In this document: positions 1 to 11,700 of the stretch, piece after piece
Numbering within the stretch: position 1 is the first letter of the stretch
Layout of the letters: the number at the start of each line of letters is the position of its first letter
From: Aureispira sp. CCB-QB1
GTDB lineage: Bacteria > Bacteroidota > Bacteroidia > Chitinophagales > Saprospiraceae
Assembly: GCF_000724545.1 (NCBI RefSeq)
Contig: NZ_JHBV01000023.1
Coordinates: 1-64,000 of the forward strand
DNA: 64,000 nucleotides
Reading direction: 5' to 3'
The notes under the pieces: model-generated
What the model was told of the DNA's origin: nothing
Databases searched by the model: none
Seen by the model: the letters and a program-made list of their open reading frames with translations, nothing else
Program-made: the position numbers and the translations under genes

Positions 1-453
1 GCAAAATACAACTCTAAAGAACTAATCGATCAGAAGAGATGTAATTTTTTAACTGAAAACTATTTCTTTTTCTAGCTTGTCAATTTCCCCGCCTCATCTA
101 ATACAATTATCTTAAGACAGAATATAATCAATCATTATTTATTCTAATTTAATGGACAGTTAATATTATATACTATGTAAGAATTTTACTTGCCTCTCTG
201 AAAAATAGTACAATAGAAGTGGTGTTGTGTCCAGTTCTAACAAATAACTTATTTTGTTTTTCTTAATAAAAAAATAGTTTTGTCCTATTTTATAATTAAG
301 AATTACAAACTTAAGAAGTTTTATTTTTATGCATATTGTTTTGGTAATCAGAGCTTGGTGAAGTTTTGTTGTTCTTGCAGAACTTAAGGGGATCGCAATA
401 GATATAGGCAATTGATATTGGGAAAGTAGAAGTTTCTTTTTATTCTGTAGCTT
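1..453. other. A/T-rich upstream region with no gene
   Basis: No convincing coding region is seen here. The stretch is very A/T-rich and precedes the giant surface protein gene. The only recognisable signal is a promoter-like pair at 253-282, listed separately. A short reverse-strand open frame across 166-411 has low-complexity A/T-driven composition and no recognisable domain, so it is not annotated. Confidence 0.5.
253..282 (+). promoter_or_regulatory. Candidate Bacteroidota promoter for the HYR-repeat gene
   Basis: TTTG at 253-256 is followed after 18 bases by TAGTTTTG at 275-282, matching the Bacteroidota -33 (TTTG) and -7 (TAnnTTTG) consensus with a spacer one base shorter than usual. 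Transcription would begin near 289, leaving a long leader of about 165-240 bases before the gene. Confidence 0.35.
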
Positions 454-531
454 ATGAAAAGTCAGAAAAGTAAAAATTGCTTAGCTTTGCACAATAATTT
501 AATTGACAGGTTATTAAATCCCCCCAAGGAT

Positions 532-3500
532 ATGAAAAACAAACTGCATTTCGTCCCAAATTATGGGATGTTTCTGTGTTTACTATTTATCTTCTTTGCA
601 CAGTCCTCCAAAGCCCAATTAACCAATTTTCAACAGGTAACAACCAAATGTTATGGTGGGCCAACGATAAGTATGGGAAATACGACAGGAACTTTGGTTG
701 GTAATGTAGGGTTTACGCCTTCTGACATACCTGTTGGGCACAAAATAGTCGATGTCTTGGTAGAAATTGTCTGGTCTAAAACAGATGATGGAAGTTGTAC
801 CTCAATAACAGGGATACCTGCCGATTTAAGTCATGTTGGATTTGTTATTCAAGCACCTTTTGGTCCGACAAGATACCTAGCGGCATCTGCTTTAACAGGT
901 CCTTTTGCAGGAACTTCTTCTAGTTTTACAGGATTGTCAAATATTGTTCGTGACACCATTGTTTTTAGAGATATAGGCAATTCTTTATTGCCAGCATCTA
1001 CACCAGTGCCAGGACGCGATACCGTTCGACCCAATCAAGATCCACTACGATTTTATTGTGGAGAAAATCCACATGGTTTGTGGAGTATTGGAGGAATTGA
1101 TGATGCACCCACTTCAGGTCCTCAATTATGTATTCACTCCTATTGTATTACTCTTATCACTTGCGATGCGACACAATTAAAAGCTAGTTGCAAAACAAAC
1201 CCTACTATTGGTGTTGGTGCAACGGGTGTACACGCCTTTCAATTTGTAGATTTAGATAGTATTAGCGATGTATCGTGCATGGTCAAAAATATTAGTTTTT
1301 CACCTGCTACTATTAATTGTTCGGATGTTGGCAGTTCGGTTCCAGTAACCATGACAATTCGAGATCATTTAGATAGTGTAGAGTCATGTGTTAGTTTGGT
1401 TTCTGTGATAGACAACGAACCTCCAGTAATATCTCAGTGTTTTCCAAATGTCTTAGGGACATTGTACTTGGATGCTACTGGACGAGATACTTTTTGGGCA
1501 GATTCTATTATTGCAACCGATAATTGTGGTTCAATGATTAAGCAAGTACGACCATTATCAGGAGGTCCGTGGCGTCCATACCTTCCCATTAGTTGTGTGA
1601 CTGGCTTTCAACAGTTTGCGGCTCAAGTAAGTGATCCAAGTGGTAATATAAGCAATTGTAATATTATTGTTAATGTCATTGATACCATCGCTCCAACTGC
1701 AGTTTGTGGTCAAGATACCGCCTATTTAACAAATAATCCAAATGGGGCTGTGACGGTGTCTGCTACAGATGTAGATGGAGGTAGTTTTGATGTTTGTCCT
1801 CCTGTTATTGGACGATGGATTGGCAATCAATTTGCCCCACCTCCTGTCTATACTTGTGCCGATTTAGGTATTGATACTGTTCGTTTAATTGTTGCTGATG
1901 CTTCTGGTAATTTAGATACTTGTCACAATGCTATTATTGTAGTTGTCGATACTGTTGCCCCTGTTGCAATCTGTAAAAATGATACAGTTTACCTAAATTC
2001 AAGTGGGGTAGGAACTGTTTTTGCTAGTGATATAGATAATAACTCGGCAGATAATTGCAGTATAGATAGCATTAATATCAATGGTCTTTCTAGTATCAAT
2101 TTTGATTGTTCTCATTTAAATAGTATTCAACAGGCAACTTTACATGTTTTTGATGCTAATGGAAATCGAGATTCATGTATTGGTTGGATTACAGTTGTTG
2201 ATACGTTTCCTCCTATTGCGAATTGTAAAAATGCGTCTATTTATTTGGATGGAACGGGCAATGCTATTATTCAGGCAGATAGTTTAAATAATGGTAGCAC
2301 GGATTTGTGTACAGGGACCAACCTAACCTTTGAAATAGCAGGAAATCCAACAGCAACGTTCAATTGTTCTAATATAACTAGTAATCCTAATGTAGTTGTT
2401 CTTACGGTTATTGATAGTTTTGGAAATAGCAGTACATGCAATGCTTCTGTTAGTGTGTGGGACACTATTCGACCTATAGCCTCCTGTACGAATACAAGTG
2501 CTTACCTTAATAATTCTGGAATTGCAACCGTATATGCTGCTGATTTGAGTGCAGGAAGTTGGGATAATTGCGGAGTAACCGACAGTTTTGTGAATGTATT
2601 AGGGAATGGCTTTACAACATTTAATTGTACGACTATTTTTACCCCACAATCTGCTACACTAATTGTTGAAGATGCACAGGGAAATACAGCTACTTGTATA
2701 GGAACAGTAGATGTTATTGATACGATCCGCCCAAGGGCATTGTGTGAGGCATCTATTGTAGCACAATTAGGACCAACAGGAGTCGTGACTGTTTTGCCCA
2801 CTGCTATTGATTCGAATAGTACGGATAACTGCGGATTGGTGGAATATTTGATTAATAATGCGAGTTCAGAAGTTTATACTTGTGCAGATTTAGGTACGCA
2901 AGTTGCTACGTTGACGGTTCGTGATTCTTCTGGAAATAGAGCTACTTGTACGTCAAATATTACGATACAAGATAATATTGCTCCAACGGTATCTTGTCAA
3001 ACTAGGACATTTTATATCAATACTTCAGGTGTTGTTTCGATTACACCTGATAGTGTGTTGGTGTACCCAACAACAAGCGATAATTGTGGAATAGCAAGTG
3101 CTACTTTTTCTACGGGAAATAGTATTACTTATAATTGTGATAGTATTGGAAGTCGCTCGGTGCGTGTATTAGTAGTAGATAATTTTGGGAATACATCAAG
3201 TTGTGTCACAACAGTAACGATTGTAGATACAATTGCACCAACGGCAAGCTGTCGACCCGTTCCTTTTACCTTGCAATTGGATTCATTTGGTATTGGTTGT
3301 GTTACTCCTTTTGATATTGATAATGGAAGTGGCGATTTGTGCAATTTAGATACGATGTTGGTCAATGGAGTAGATTCTTTTTGCTTTAACTGTAATAATT
3401 TAGGAACCAATACCGTCACATTATCTGTTTTGGATAGTTCTGGAAATCAAAGCACCTGTACGGCTAGTGTATTAGTAACAGATGCCATTAATCCAACAGC

Positions 3501-6500
3501 TTTATGTCATGATACAACAATCTATTTGGGAGCAACAGGAGTTGTAACAGTATTCCCAGCAGATATAGATGCAGGAAGTAGCGATAATTGCTCCTTTACG
3601 AGTAAAATAAACAATCAATCTTCTGTTAGCTTTAATTGTAACCAAGCTGGTGTCAACTCTGTTCAGCTGACAGTAACCGATAATGCAGGATTACCTGGCA
3701 ATCAATCTCAATGTTCGGCTAATGTCACTATATTAGATACGATTGTCCCTGTTGCAGATTGTATTGCACCAGGAAGTCTCAATATTTACTTAGATGCCAG
3801 TTGTTTTGCCTCGATTCCTGCGGCTACGTTTAACAATGGAAGTACCGACAATTGTAATCTGACTAGTAGTGCTTATACGGTAAGTGGCTTACTAAATGCT
3901 ACATTTAATGCGGCTAATTTGGGAACAACCCCAGTTACTTTAACCGTAACGGATCCTAGTGGGAATGCAACAACTTGTCATACAACAGTCAATGTAATTG
4001 ATACCATTCGTCCGACAGTGACATGTGTTGTAGACACACTCCAATTAAATGTTTCTGGGACTGCAATGCTTACGCCCACAATGGTTCTAGGAACGTCTAC
4101 AGACAATTGTAGTAATGGTTTAACCTATACCTTGAATGGAGGACAGTCGTCGTTAAATTTTGATTGCTCTGATGCAGGAATCAATCCAGTAACTCTAACG
4201 GCAACAGATTCTAGTGGAAATAGCAACTTTTGTACAACTACTGTATTTGTCGAAGATAATATTGCTCCCAATGCAAGTTGCCGTCCCAATCGAACCTTGA
4301 ATTTAAATTCGGGTGGAACTTTTGGAGTATTGACTCCAAGTATGATTAATTTAGGAAGTGCTGACAATTGTTCCATTACATCTTATGATCTGTCTAAAGA
4401 TACGTTTTTCTGTAACGATATTTATACCAATCCTCATACTGTTACAATGGTAGTTACTGATGTGAATGGAAATACAGATTCTTGTACTTCTCAAATTACA
4501 GTTCAAGATAATACAAATCCTACTGCATCTTGTCAGACAGCTACCGTATATCTAGGAGCTGGAACAGTAACTGTAACTCCAACGACCGTTTTGGTGCCGC
4601 CAACGGGAGATAATTGTACGGCGTTGACCTCTACTTTTGCAGGTCAAGGAAATAATATTGTTTATACTTGTGATAGTATAGGAACACATATGGTGACTGT
4701 TGTTGTAACAGACATTTCTGGAAACACAGCAAGTTGTGTAACAACCATAACAGTATTAGATACTGTTCCTCCTGTTGCCAATTGTACAACGGTTCCTTAT
4801 ACGGTACAATTAGATACGTTTGGAAATGGTTTTGTTACTCCGCAGGATATTAATAATGGAAGTTATGATTTTTGTGGTATTGACACCATGTTAGTGAATG
4901 GTACAGATTCTTTCTTCTATTCGTGTGCAAATATCGGAAACACAGCTGTAACATTATCTGTTTTAGATGCTTCGGGCAATCAAGAAAATTGTGCTGCCAA
5001 CATTATTGTAAACGATCCTGTTAATCCAACCGCTTTATGTCACGATACAACATTGTACTTAGGGAGTACAGGAATTACAGTTATAACACCAAATTTGATT
5101 GATGCTGGTAGTTATGATAATTGTTCCTTTACGTCAACTGTAAATGGCTTTTCTTCTGTAAACTTTAATTGTAATCAAGTTGGAACCAATACTGTGCAGT
5201 TGATTATTACGGACGTATCAGGAAATACGACACAGTGCGCTGCTAATGTAACCATATTGGATACGATACCTCCTACTGCTAATTGTATAGGAGCTGGAAA
5301 CTTGACCGTTTATTTAGATAATACTTGTTTTGCTTCGATTCCAGCGAGTTCTATTAATAATGGAAGTACAGATAATTGTAGTGGATCTTTGACTTACAGT
5401 GTTGGAGGCTTGCCTAATGCAACATTCAATGCAACTAACTTAACCAACAATCCCAATCCTATTACGCTAGTTGTTCGAGATGCTACAGGAAATGTGTCTA
5501 CTTGTACAACGACTATAATTGTGAGCGACACGATTAAACCAATTGTCTCTTGTCAACCTGATACAATACAACTAACAGGACCCAATGTAGTTGTAGGACC
5601 TTTAGCAATTAATGCGGGGTCATCAGACAATTGTAGCGTTCCTACTTTAACAATTAATGGGCAGCCCTCTCTAACACTTGATTGTACAAACTTAGGAGTA
5701 AATACGGTTACATTAATTGGTACAGATATTAGTGGTAATGTAGATTCTTGTTCTACGACAATCTATGTAGAGGATATAGCTGCACCAGCCGCCAACTGTA
5801 ATTTAAATACAACAGTGTCAATCGACCCTAGCAATGGATTGGCAATATTGCAACCCTTAGATGTTGATAACGGTAGTGTTGACAATTGTACGATTGTTAG
5901 CTATCTTTTGTCAAGGGATACGTTTGATTGTAGTGATCTAGTTTCTAATCCACACGCCGTTCAACTTTATGTTGTTGATCAGAGCGGAAATGCAGACACT
6001 TGTACCACACAGGTTACGGTAAGAGACACCATTTCTCCTACAGCTATTTGTCAAAACGATACGGTATATTTTTCAGGAACGACAATTAATATTAATGCGA
6101 CTAGTCTAGATGGAGGTAGTTTTGATAATTGTGCGTTACAGAGTTTTACTTTGAGTCAAGACACCTTTGATTGTCCAGATATAGGAGTCAACTCCATCAC
6201 CTTGACTGTTATGGATAGTAGTGGCAACACATCTACCTGTATCGCAGAGGTTACAGTGTTAGACACTGCGGCTGTTGCTATGGCTGGTACAAACCAATTA
6301 CTATGTTCCGTTGATTCTACAAGGTTAAATGCAGCAGCTCCTCCGAGCCCATTGGTGGGAACATGGACGACTAATTCGGGGGCAATTATCGATGATCCTA
6401 ATGCCGCCAATACCTTATTGACTAGTATTCCTGTTGGTATCCACGTATTCTACTGGACATTGTCTAATGCTACTTGTGCGAATCTATCTATGGATTCTAT

Positions 6501-7587
6501 TGTAATAGAAGTGATTCCAGCAAGTCCAGATATTGCCAATGCAGGTATTGATCAAAACTTGTGTCAAGATACAACAACCTCTTTAGAAGCAAGCCCTGTT
6601 AGTGTTAGTACGGGAATCTGGACTCAAAGCACAGCGCAAGCTAATGCAGGGGTAATTATAGGAGACCCTTCCGATTCTTTGGCTACAGTATCTGGCTTGG
6701 TTCCTGGCAATGCTTATATGTTTGTTTGGGAATTGGCAAATGGTTCTTGTGGTGTTTATGCTAGTGATACAGTGGTCATTAATATTGATGCTATACCAAC
6801 GGATCAAGCCGATGCTGGACCAGATGTAACATGCAGTCCTGATACCATCAATCTGGCGGCGACTATTTCTACAATGGGAGTAGGACAGTGGTCAACTCCA
6901 ACAACGGCAATCATAGACAATCCAAGTCTACCAACTACTGTGGTTAGTAATTTTGCACAAGATACGACTATGCTAATCTGGTCTTTGTCAAATGGGGTTT
7001 GCGTAGATTACTCTTCTGATACAATGTATGTTATTTTAGATGATGTTAACCCTATAGCTATCATAGATAGTTTTAATCTTGTACCAGATGGAACGATAGC
7101 TACAATTGATGTTATCCTAAATGATGCACTGCCACCCAATTGGGACATTTTTATCCAAACGCCAATGATTGATGGTCAAATGACGAACTTGAACAATGGA
7201 CAGTTTGAAGTAGATATTAATCGTGCCGTACTGAACCAATATTTTATTTACGAAATTTGTAATTCAGATTGCCCTGTTGTCTGTGATACGGCATTGGTGA
7301 CAGTAGCTATTCAACCTCCAGGGGATTGTTATACTCCAACAGCATTTACACCTAATAACGATGGACAAAATGATTTCTTTGTTATTCCTTGTTTGCAGAA
7401 TACTACTGAAAAGGCAGCTTTGGTCGTCTTTAACCGTTGGGGGAACTTAGTCTTTGAAACAGACAATTACGTTAGCGATTGGGATGGGACACACCAAAAT
7501 CAACCTTTGCCAGATGGTGTCTATTTTTATATCCTACATATAGAAGGCAAAACACCACAAAATGGATCTATAGAAATTAAACGATAA
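532..7587 (+). CDS. Giant HYR-repeat surface protein with T9SS type B sorting domain
   Basis: About 2350 residues. An N-terminal signal peptide (hydrophobic run ending near SSKAQ) supports the internal ATG at 532 rather than 454, which would add 26 polar residues. The middle consists of some 19 HYR-like modules of roughly 85-95 residues. Each begins with a D-T-I-x-P-T-A-x-C type boundary and contains a D-N-C core and a D-x-x-G-N turn with paired cysteines. Three modules with AGxDxxxC starts follow (PKD/Ig-like). The C-terminal ~85 residues (FTPNNDGQND, FNRWGN, WDGTHQNQPLPDGVYFY) form a gliding-motility CHU_C domain, the type B signal of the type IX secretion system. Protein of this kind is exported and held at the cell surface. 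The PorP/SprF gene starts 11 bases downstream, the usual partner arrangement. An adhesion or matrix role is inferred. Confidence 0.9.
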   Translation: MKNKLHFVPNYGMFLCLLFIFFAQSSKAQLTNFQQVTTKCYGGPTISMGNTTGTLVGNVGFTPSDIPVGHKIVDVLVEIVWSKTDDGSCTSITGIPADLSHVGFVIQAPFGPTRYLAASALTGPFAGTSSSFTGLSNIVRDTIVFRDIGNSLLPASTPVPGRDTVRPNQDPLRFYCGENPHGLWSIGGIDDAPTSGPQLCIHSYCITLITCDATQLKASCKTNPTIGVGATGVHAFQFVDLDSISDVSCMVKNISFSPATINCSDVGSSVPVTMTIRDHLDSVESCVSLVSVIDNEPPVISQCFPNVLGTLYLDATGRDTFWADSIIATDNCGSMIKQVRPLSGGPWRPYLPISCVTGFQQFAAQVSDPSGNISNCNIIVNVIDTIAPTAVCGQDTAYLTNNPNGAVTVSATDVDGGSFDVCPPVIGRWIGNQFAPPPVYTCADLGIDTVRLIVADASGNLDTCHNAIIVVVDTVAPVAICKNDTVYLNSSGVGTVFASDIDNNSADNCSIDSININGLSSINFDCSHLNSIQQATLHVFDANGNRDSCIGWITVVDTFPPIANCKNASIYLDGTGNAIIQADSLNNGSTDLCTGTNLTFEIAGNPTATFNCSNITSNPNVVVLTVIDSFGNSSTCNASVSVWDTIRPIASCTNTSAYLNNSGIATVYAADLSAGSWDNCGVTDSFVNVLGNGFTTFNCTTIFTPQSATLIVEDAQGNTATCIGTVDVIDTIRPRALCEASIVAQLGPTGVVTVLPTAIDSNSTDNCGLVEYLINNASSEVYTCADLGTQVATLTVRDSSGNRATCTSNITIQDNIAPTVSCQTRTFYINTSGVVSITPDSVLVYPTTSDNCGIASATFSTGNSITYNCDSIGSRSVRVLVVDNFGNTSSCVTTVTIVDTIAPTASCRPVPFTLQLDSFGIGCVTPFDIDNGSGDLCNLDTMLVNGVDSFCFNCNNLGTNTVTLSVLDSSGNQSTCTASVLVTDAINPTALCHDTTIYLGATGVVTVFPADIDAGSSDNCSFTSKINNQSSVSFNCNQAGVNSVQLTVTDNAGLPGNQSQCSANVTILDTIVPVADCIAPGSLNIYLDASCFASIPAATFNNGSTDNCNLTSSAYTVSGLLNATFNAANLGTTPVTLTVTDPSGNATTCHTTVNVIDTIRPTVTCVVDTLQLNVSGTAMLTPTMVLGTSTDNCSNGLTYTLNGGQSSLNFDCSDAGINPVTLTATDSSGNSNFCTTTVFVEDNIAPNASCRPNRTLNLNSGGTFGVLTPSMINLGSADNCSITSYDLSKDTFFCNDIYTNPHTVTMVVTDVNGNTDSCTSQITVQDNTNPTASCQTATVYLGAGTVTVTPTTVLVPPTGDNCTALTSTFAGQGNNIVYTCDSIGTHMVTVVVTDISGNTASCVTTITVLDTVPPVANCTTVPYTVQLDTFGNGFVTPQDINNGSYDFCGIDTMLVNGTDSFFYSCANIGNTAVTLSVLDASGNQENCAANIIVNDPVNPTALCHDTTLYLGSTGITVITPNLIDAGSYDNCSFTSTVNGFSSVNFNCNQVGTNTVQLIITDVSGNTTQCAANVTILDTIPPTANCIGAGNLTVYLDNTCFASIPASSINNGSTDNCSGSLTYSVGGLPNATFNATNLTNNPNPITLVVRDATGNVSTCTTTIIVSDTIKPIVSCQPDTIQLTGPNVVVGPLAINAGSSDNCSVPTLTINGQPSLTLDCTNLGVNTVTLIGTDISGNVDSCSTTIYVEDIAAPAANCNLNTTVSIDPSNGLAILQPLDVDNGSVDNCTIVSYLLSRDTFDCSDLVSNPHAVQLYVVDQSGNADTCTTQVTVRDTISPTAICQNDTVYFSGTTININATSLDGGSFDNCALQSFTLSQDTFDCPDIGVNSITLTVMDSSGNTSTCIAEVTVLDTAAVAMAGTNQLLCSVDSTRLNAAAPPSPLVGTWTTNSGAIIDDPNAANTLLTSIPVGIHVFYWTLSNATCANLSMDSIVIEVIPASPDIANAGIDQNLCQDTTTSLEASPVSVSTGIWTQSTAQANAGVIIGDPSDSLATVSGLVPGNAYMFVWELANGSCGVYASDTVVINIDAIPTDQADAGPDVTCSPDTINLAATISTMGVGQWSTPTTAIIDNPSLPTTVVSNFAQDTTMLIWSLSNGVCVDYSSDTMYVILDDVNPIAIIDSFNLVPDGTIATIDVILNDALPPNWDIFIQTPMIDGQMTNLNNGQFEVDINRAVLNQYFIYEICNSDCPVVCDTALVTVAIQPPGDCYTPTAFTPNNDGQNDFFVIPCLQNTTEKAALVVFNRWGNLVFETDNYVSDWDGTHQNQPLPDGVYFYILHIEGKTPQNGSIEIKR

Positions 7588-7598
7588 ACAACGACGCT

Positions 7599-8534
7599 AT
7601 GAAAAAGTATATATATTTATCTTTATGTGCCTGTTTGCTTTCTTTTAATAGCCAAGGTCAACAGGATATTCAGTACACTCAGTTTATGTTCAATAAATTG
7701 AGTTTTAATCCTGCCTATGCGGGGGCAAAGTCTTCTTTTTTGCTTTCTGCTATCTATCGCAAGCAATGGGTAGGTATTAATAGAGCACCACAAACCATTA
7801 CCCTTAATGGACATGGTGCGGTTCTCAAAAAAAAATTAGGACTAGGCTTATCCCTTAGTTATGATGAAATTGGTTTCTCAAATCGTGTTAATATAGAGAC
7901 TAGTTATGCTTATATTATTCGATTTAAGAATGAATCCTTTTTGAGTTTAGGCTTAAGAGGTTCTATGTATTATACTCAAATACGTTGGGACCAAGCTGAT
8001 TTAATTGATAATTTTGATGCTGCAATTCCTCAATCTACCACAAGCAGAATTTTACCGAATTTTGGAGCAGGGGCATATTATCAAGCTAAAAACTGGTACT
8101 TAGGTCTTTCGGTGCCGCATATTTTTGTGAATGAAGGGGATTTTAATATTGTAGCATCTAATGGTGCTGTCGAACCAGAATTTACACAGCATTACTATAT
8201 GATGGGAGGGTTTATTTTTAACCTATCTAAAAAGGTTCAAGTACAACAAAATCTTTTATTAAAATACGTCGTTAATGCACCATTAGCAATAGATATTAAT
8301 CTAAGTTTTGTGTTTGTGCATCGAGTTTTGTTTGGTGTAACTTATCGAGTAGGGTCATCTATTAGCGCTATTGTACAAATACAAGTAGCACCTCAACTAC
8401 GTATAGCGGCAGCGTACGATTACAGTACCAATGCACTGAGAGAATATAATTCTGGGTCTATTGAAATGATGATGAGTTATTGGTTTATCAAGCGCAAAAA
8501 AATAGGAGAGTTGTACAACGAACGTTTCTTTTAG
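7599..8534 (+). CDS. PorP/SprF family type IX secretion outer membrane protein
   Basis: 311 residues with a signal peptide (to about residue 20) followed by the family's hallmark start QDIQYTQFMFNKLSFNPAYAG and a beta-barrel-like pattern ending in an aromatic-rich strand. PorP/SprF proteins sit in the outer membrane and hold or help export type B CTD-bearing proteins. This copy lies 11 bases behind the HYR-repeat gene and is followed by a strong terminator, so the two form a two-gene unit and this is probably its dedicated partner. Length and order are typical. Confidence 0.92.
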   Translation: MKKYIYLSLCACLLSFNSQGQQDIQYTQFMFNKLSFNPAYAGAKSSFLLSAIYRKQWVGINRAPQTITLNGHGAVLKKKLGLGLSLSYDEIGFSNRVNIETSYAYIIRFKNESFLSLGLRGSMYYTQIRWDQADLIDNFDAAIPQSTTSRILPNFGAGAYYQAKNWYLGLSVPHIFVNEGDFNIVASNGAVEPEFTQHYYMMGGFIFNLSKKVQVQQNLLLKYVVNAPLAIDINLSFVFVHRVLFGVTYRVGSSISAIVQIQVAPQLRIAAAYDYSTNALREYNSGSIEMMMSYWFIKRKKIGELYNERFF

Positions 8535-8594
8535 ACCAATAGTCAAAAGAAAAGGGCATGAAAATTCTCAAACAAGTTAACTTTATAGAATAGA

Positions 8595-8636
8595 AAAAGC
8601 CTGCTTAGTTCCTTTTGGTGGATAAAGCAGGCTTTT
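8595..8636 (+). terminator. Rho-independent terminator after porP/sprF
   Basis: Twelve-base perfect stem (8595-8606 with 8625-8636, core AAAGCCTGCTT) with an A-run on one side and a T-run on the other, so it can work in both directions between two convergent genes. Confidence 0.85.
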
Positions 8637-8719
8637 GTCATTAATAAATCTCAAAATATTGTTGCCGATTTTTATAGTTGTTTGGTATAACAATTACTAA
8701 CAACGGTTATCAGAACATA

Positions 8720-11700
8720 CTAAGCAGGAAGTTGAACATTAGGAACTTCTCTAGAGTAGTTTAATAGATCATTAGGAGGCAGTTGTTCCACAATGTTGAT
8801 TGCTTGATCATGGACTTTGATAGTAGGAATTGCTCCAAAGATCCAAAATAAATTGGTCAAATTGGGGAAGATGTTTTGTTTGATATTGATTTCAAAGCCA
8901 TTATTATAGGTAGAACGATAGATGTAGTACATAAATTCTGGCAACATCTCTGCTTCGTTAAAAGCCTTAGCAACCTCGTCTTTTAGTTGGAAATTGATAA
9001 AATCTAAGTTGTGAAATAGACTCCCTTTGTTGGTTGAACTTAACTTCTTAACAATATCCGTGAACCAACCTTTAGGTTGACTATATTTAGAGGTTTGTAC
9101 AAGGCGATAATGGCGGTTTAGATGAACTGAAAGCTCATCGCCATAACCACTGCTTTCTTTTGTCCAGAGTAGGGCATTTAATTCCGTAGTATTTTTAGTT
9201 GTCTTGGCAACTTGAATATATTTATTGATATCCATACAACCAGCAATAACTCCTCCGATTAGGTTGATGAATGTTTTACAGTCTTCTGGGCTTGCAAGTT
9301 TCAGGTTTAAAGTATAATTTTCGATGTCCAAGAATTTTTTGGAAGTAATTAAATTAACTTCCTTCTTGCTAGGCGAGGCAGCATACATATCAGCCAAAGT
9401 AGCTTCAGGATTATTCAGCCTAAGTCGTATTAGAGGTAAATAACGCCTTTCTGCAATTCGTTTATAGTGAACATTCCACTCCAATTCTTCTAACGCTTTG
9501 TTTATCTTTTGCTCATTTCTAGACTCTAGTTTTAGTAGAATTTTGACTAACTCTTCGTTATAAGCCGTATAATAAGGACCATGATTGAAATCAGAAATAT
9601 CGGCTTCGATTTTAAAATGAACATTTTGATTTAACTCTAAAGATAGCGGAGAAGGAGAAATAGCTACTTGAGTGGTATTTTTGATAACAAAATTAGTTCG
9701 GTATATCAGGAGCCAAATCGCTTCCGTTAAATTAGGGGGAGTAGATTGGAAAACATCAATTTCAATAGAAGGAGCCCAACTATCCAGATCATCTTTGTGC
9801 TTTTTCTCAAATAGAAAGTAAATAAATTCTTTTAAAACCAAGGATTTGTTGGCTGTTTCAAAGTTGGTATGATCAAATCGCCACTGGTAACATCGTTTTG
9901 CCGCTCTTACCTTTTTGGCAATTTTAGCAAACCATCTACTATTAGAAGACAAATCAATAGGATCCTTTAAAGCATTTTTTAACATCTGAAATTGAGTTTC
10001 ATAAAATTCCCACAATTGGTCGTAACTCGTAATGGATTTAGCTTTTGTTATATAAGCATCCATATCCAAACAACTCGCGACAATTCCACCCACCAAATCT
10101 ACTACAGCTTTAGAGTTGCTTTCATCCAAGTATTCAAAATCATAGCAATTTCCTGAAGAGAGTACCTTTTTGACCAAATCTACCTCTTCATCACTAGGCG
10201 AAGCAGCATGAATGTCCGCTAGAGTAGCTTTAGGATTATTTAGTCGAGCTTGAATAAGCTTTAGGTAACGTTGTTCGGCTTGTTGTTTTAAAACAGGCTC
10301 ATTTTCTAATACTTGAAGAGCGGCATTGATTTTTTGCTCATTGCGCGATTCTAAGTCGCTGAATAATTGTTTAATCATGTTAGGTGTTTTATTGTTAGTG
10401 GAGGTGGATGAATTATTATTACTATCATTAGGAACAACTATGTTGGGAATTTCTCTAGAGTAGTTTAATAAGTTGTTGGGAGGGATCTGTTTTTTTATGT
10501 CGATAGATTGATCGTGAATTTTAATAGTAGGTACGCTTCCGAAGACCCAAAATAAGTTGGTTAGATTAGGGAAAACATCTTGTCGAATGTTAATTTCAAA
10601 ACCATTGTTATAGGTAGAACGATAGATATAATACATAAACGCTGGTAAGACAATAGAGTTGTTAAATGCTTCAGCAGCTTCTCTGTCCAATTCAAAATGT
10701 ATAAAATCTAAGTTGTAAAATACATTATAGTTATTGGTCGATAAGAGTTTTTGGATGATTTGACCAAACCAACCTTTAGGGTTGAGGTCTTGTTGACGCA
10801 AAAGAGATAGTTGCAAGGTATTGCCATAGCCATCTTCATCTCGGCGCCATAATAAATTATTTAATTCTTCTTGGTTTTTGGTTGATTTAACCGCCTCTAT
10901 GTAATTGTTGATATCAATAGAACCAGCAATAATCCCTCCAATCAAATCAACAAAAGCTTTACTTTCTTTAGCCGATAAATTTGTAAGGTTTAAAGTATAT
11001 TTTTCAGGATTTAGATATTTTATCTTTTTTACGAGTCGAACTTCTTCTGGACTAGGGCTTGCTTCTAAAATATCGGCAAGTGTTGCATTGGGCTTATTGA
11101 GTCTCGCTTTTATAAGTGGCAAATATCGTTGTTCTGCAATTTTTTTTAAATCAATATTTTCTTCTAAGGCACGTAGTGCTTTCTCAACTTTTTCTGCTTT
11201 TCGAGACTCTAGTAACGTTAGAATTTTCTCAAGTTCAGATTTTGTGACTCTTGATAAAAAGAAATGGTCATTTTGAGAGAATGCCCAAGCTGATTCATTG
11301 CTAATTCTGAAAAGATCCCATTTTTTTCGACCTAGGCTTAGGGGATTGTCTGGTAACTCAATGGTACTATCCAGTAAATTAATATGGTATTTCAGTGGCA
11401 ATATCCAAGCAACTTCTGTTAGGTTAATAGTAGTTGATTGAGCAATATCAATGTAAATCGTTTCATATCCTGCCAAAAAAGCATTAGAAGGGGTGTGAGG
11501 ATGTTTTTCTCGATACCCAAGGATGAAATACATAAACTCTTTTAAGACAAGAGATTGGTTGGCATAGACAAAAACAGTATGATTAAAATAAATGGTTTTA
11601 AAAGTTTTGGCAGAATAAATTTTCCTAGCAATTTTGGCAAACCACCGGCTGTTACTAGATAAATCAATTTGTTCTTTCAAAGGGGCTTTTAGCCCATAGT

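Noticed and set aside
454-531. Earlier ATG of the HYR-repeat gene
   Set aside because: It would bury the signal peptide behind 26 polar residues.
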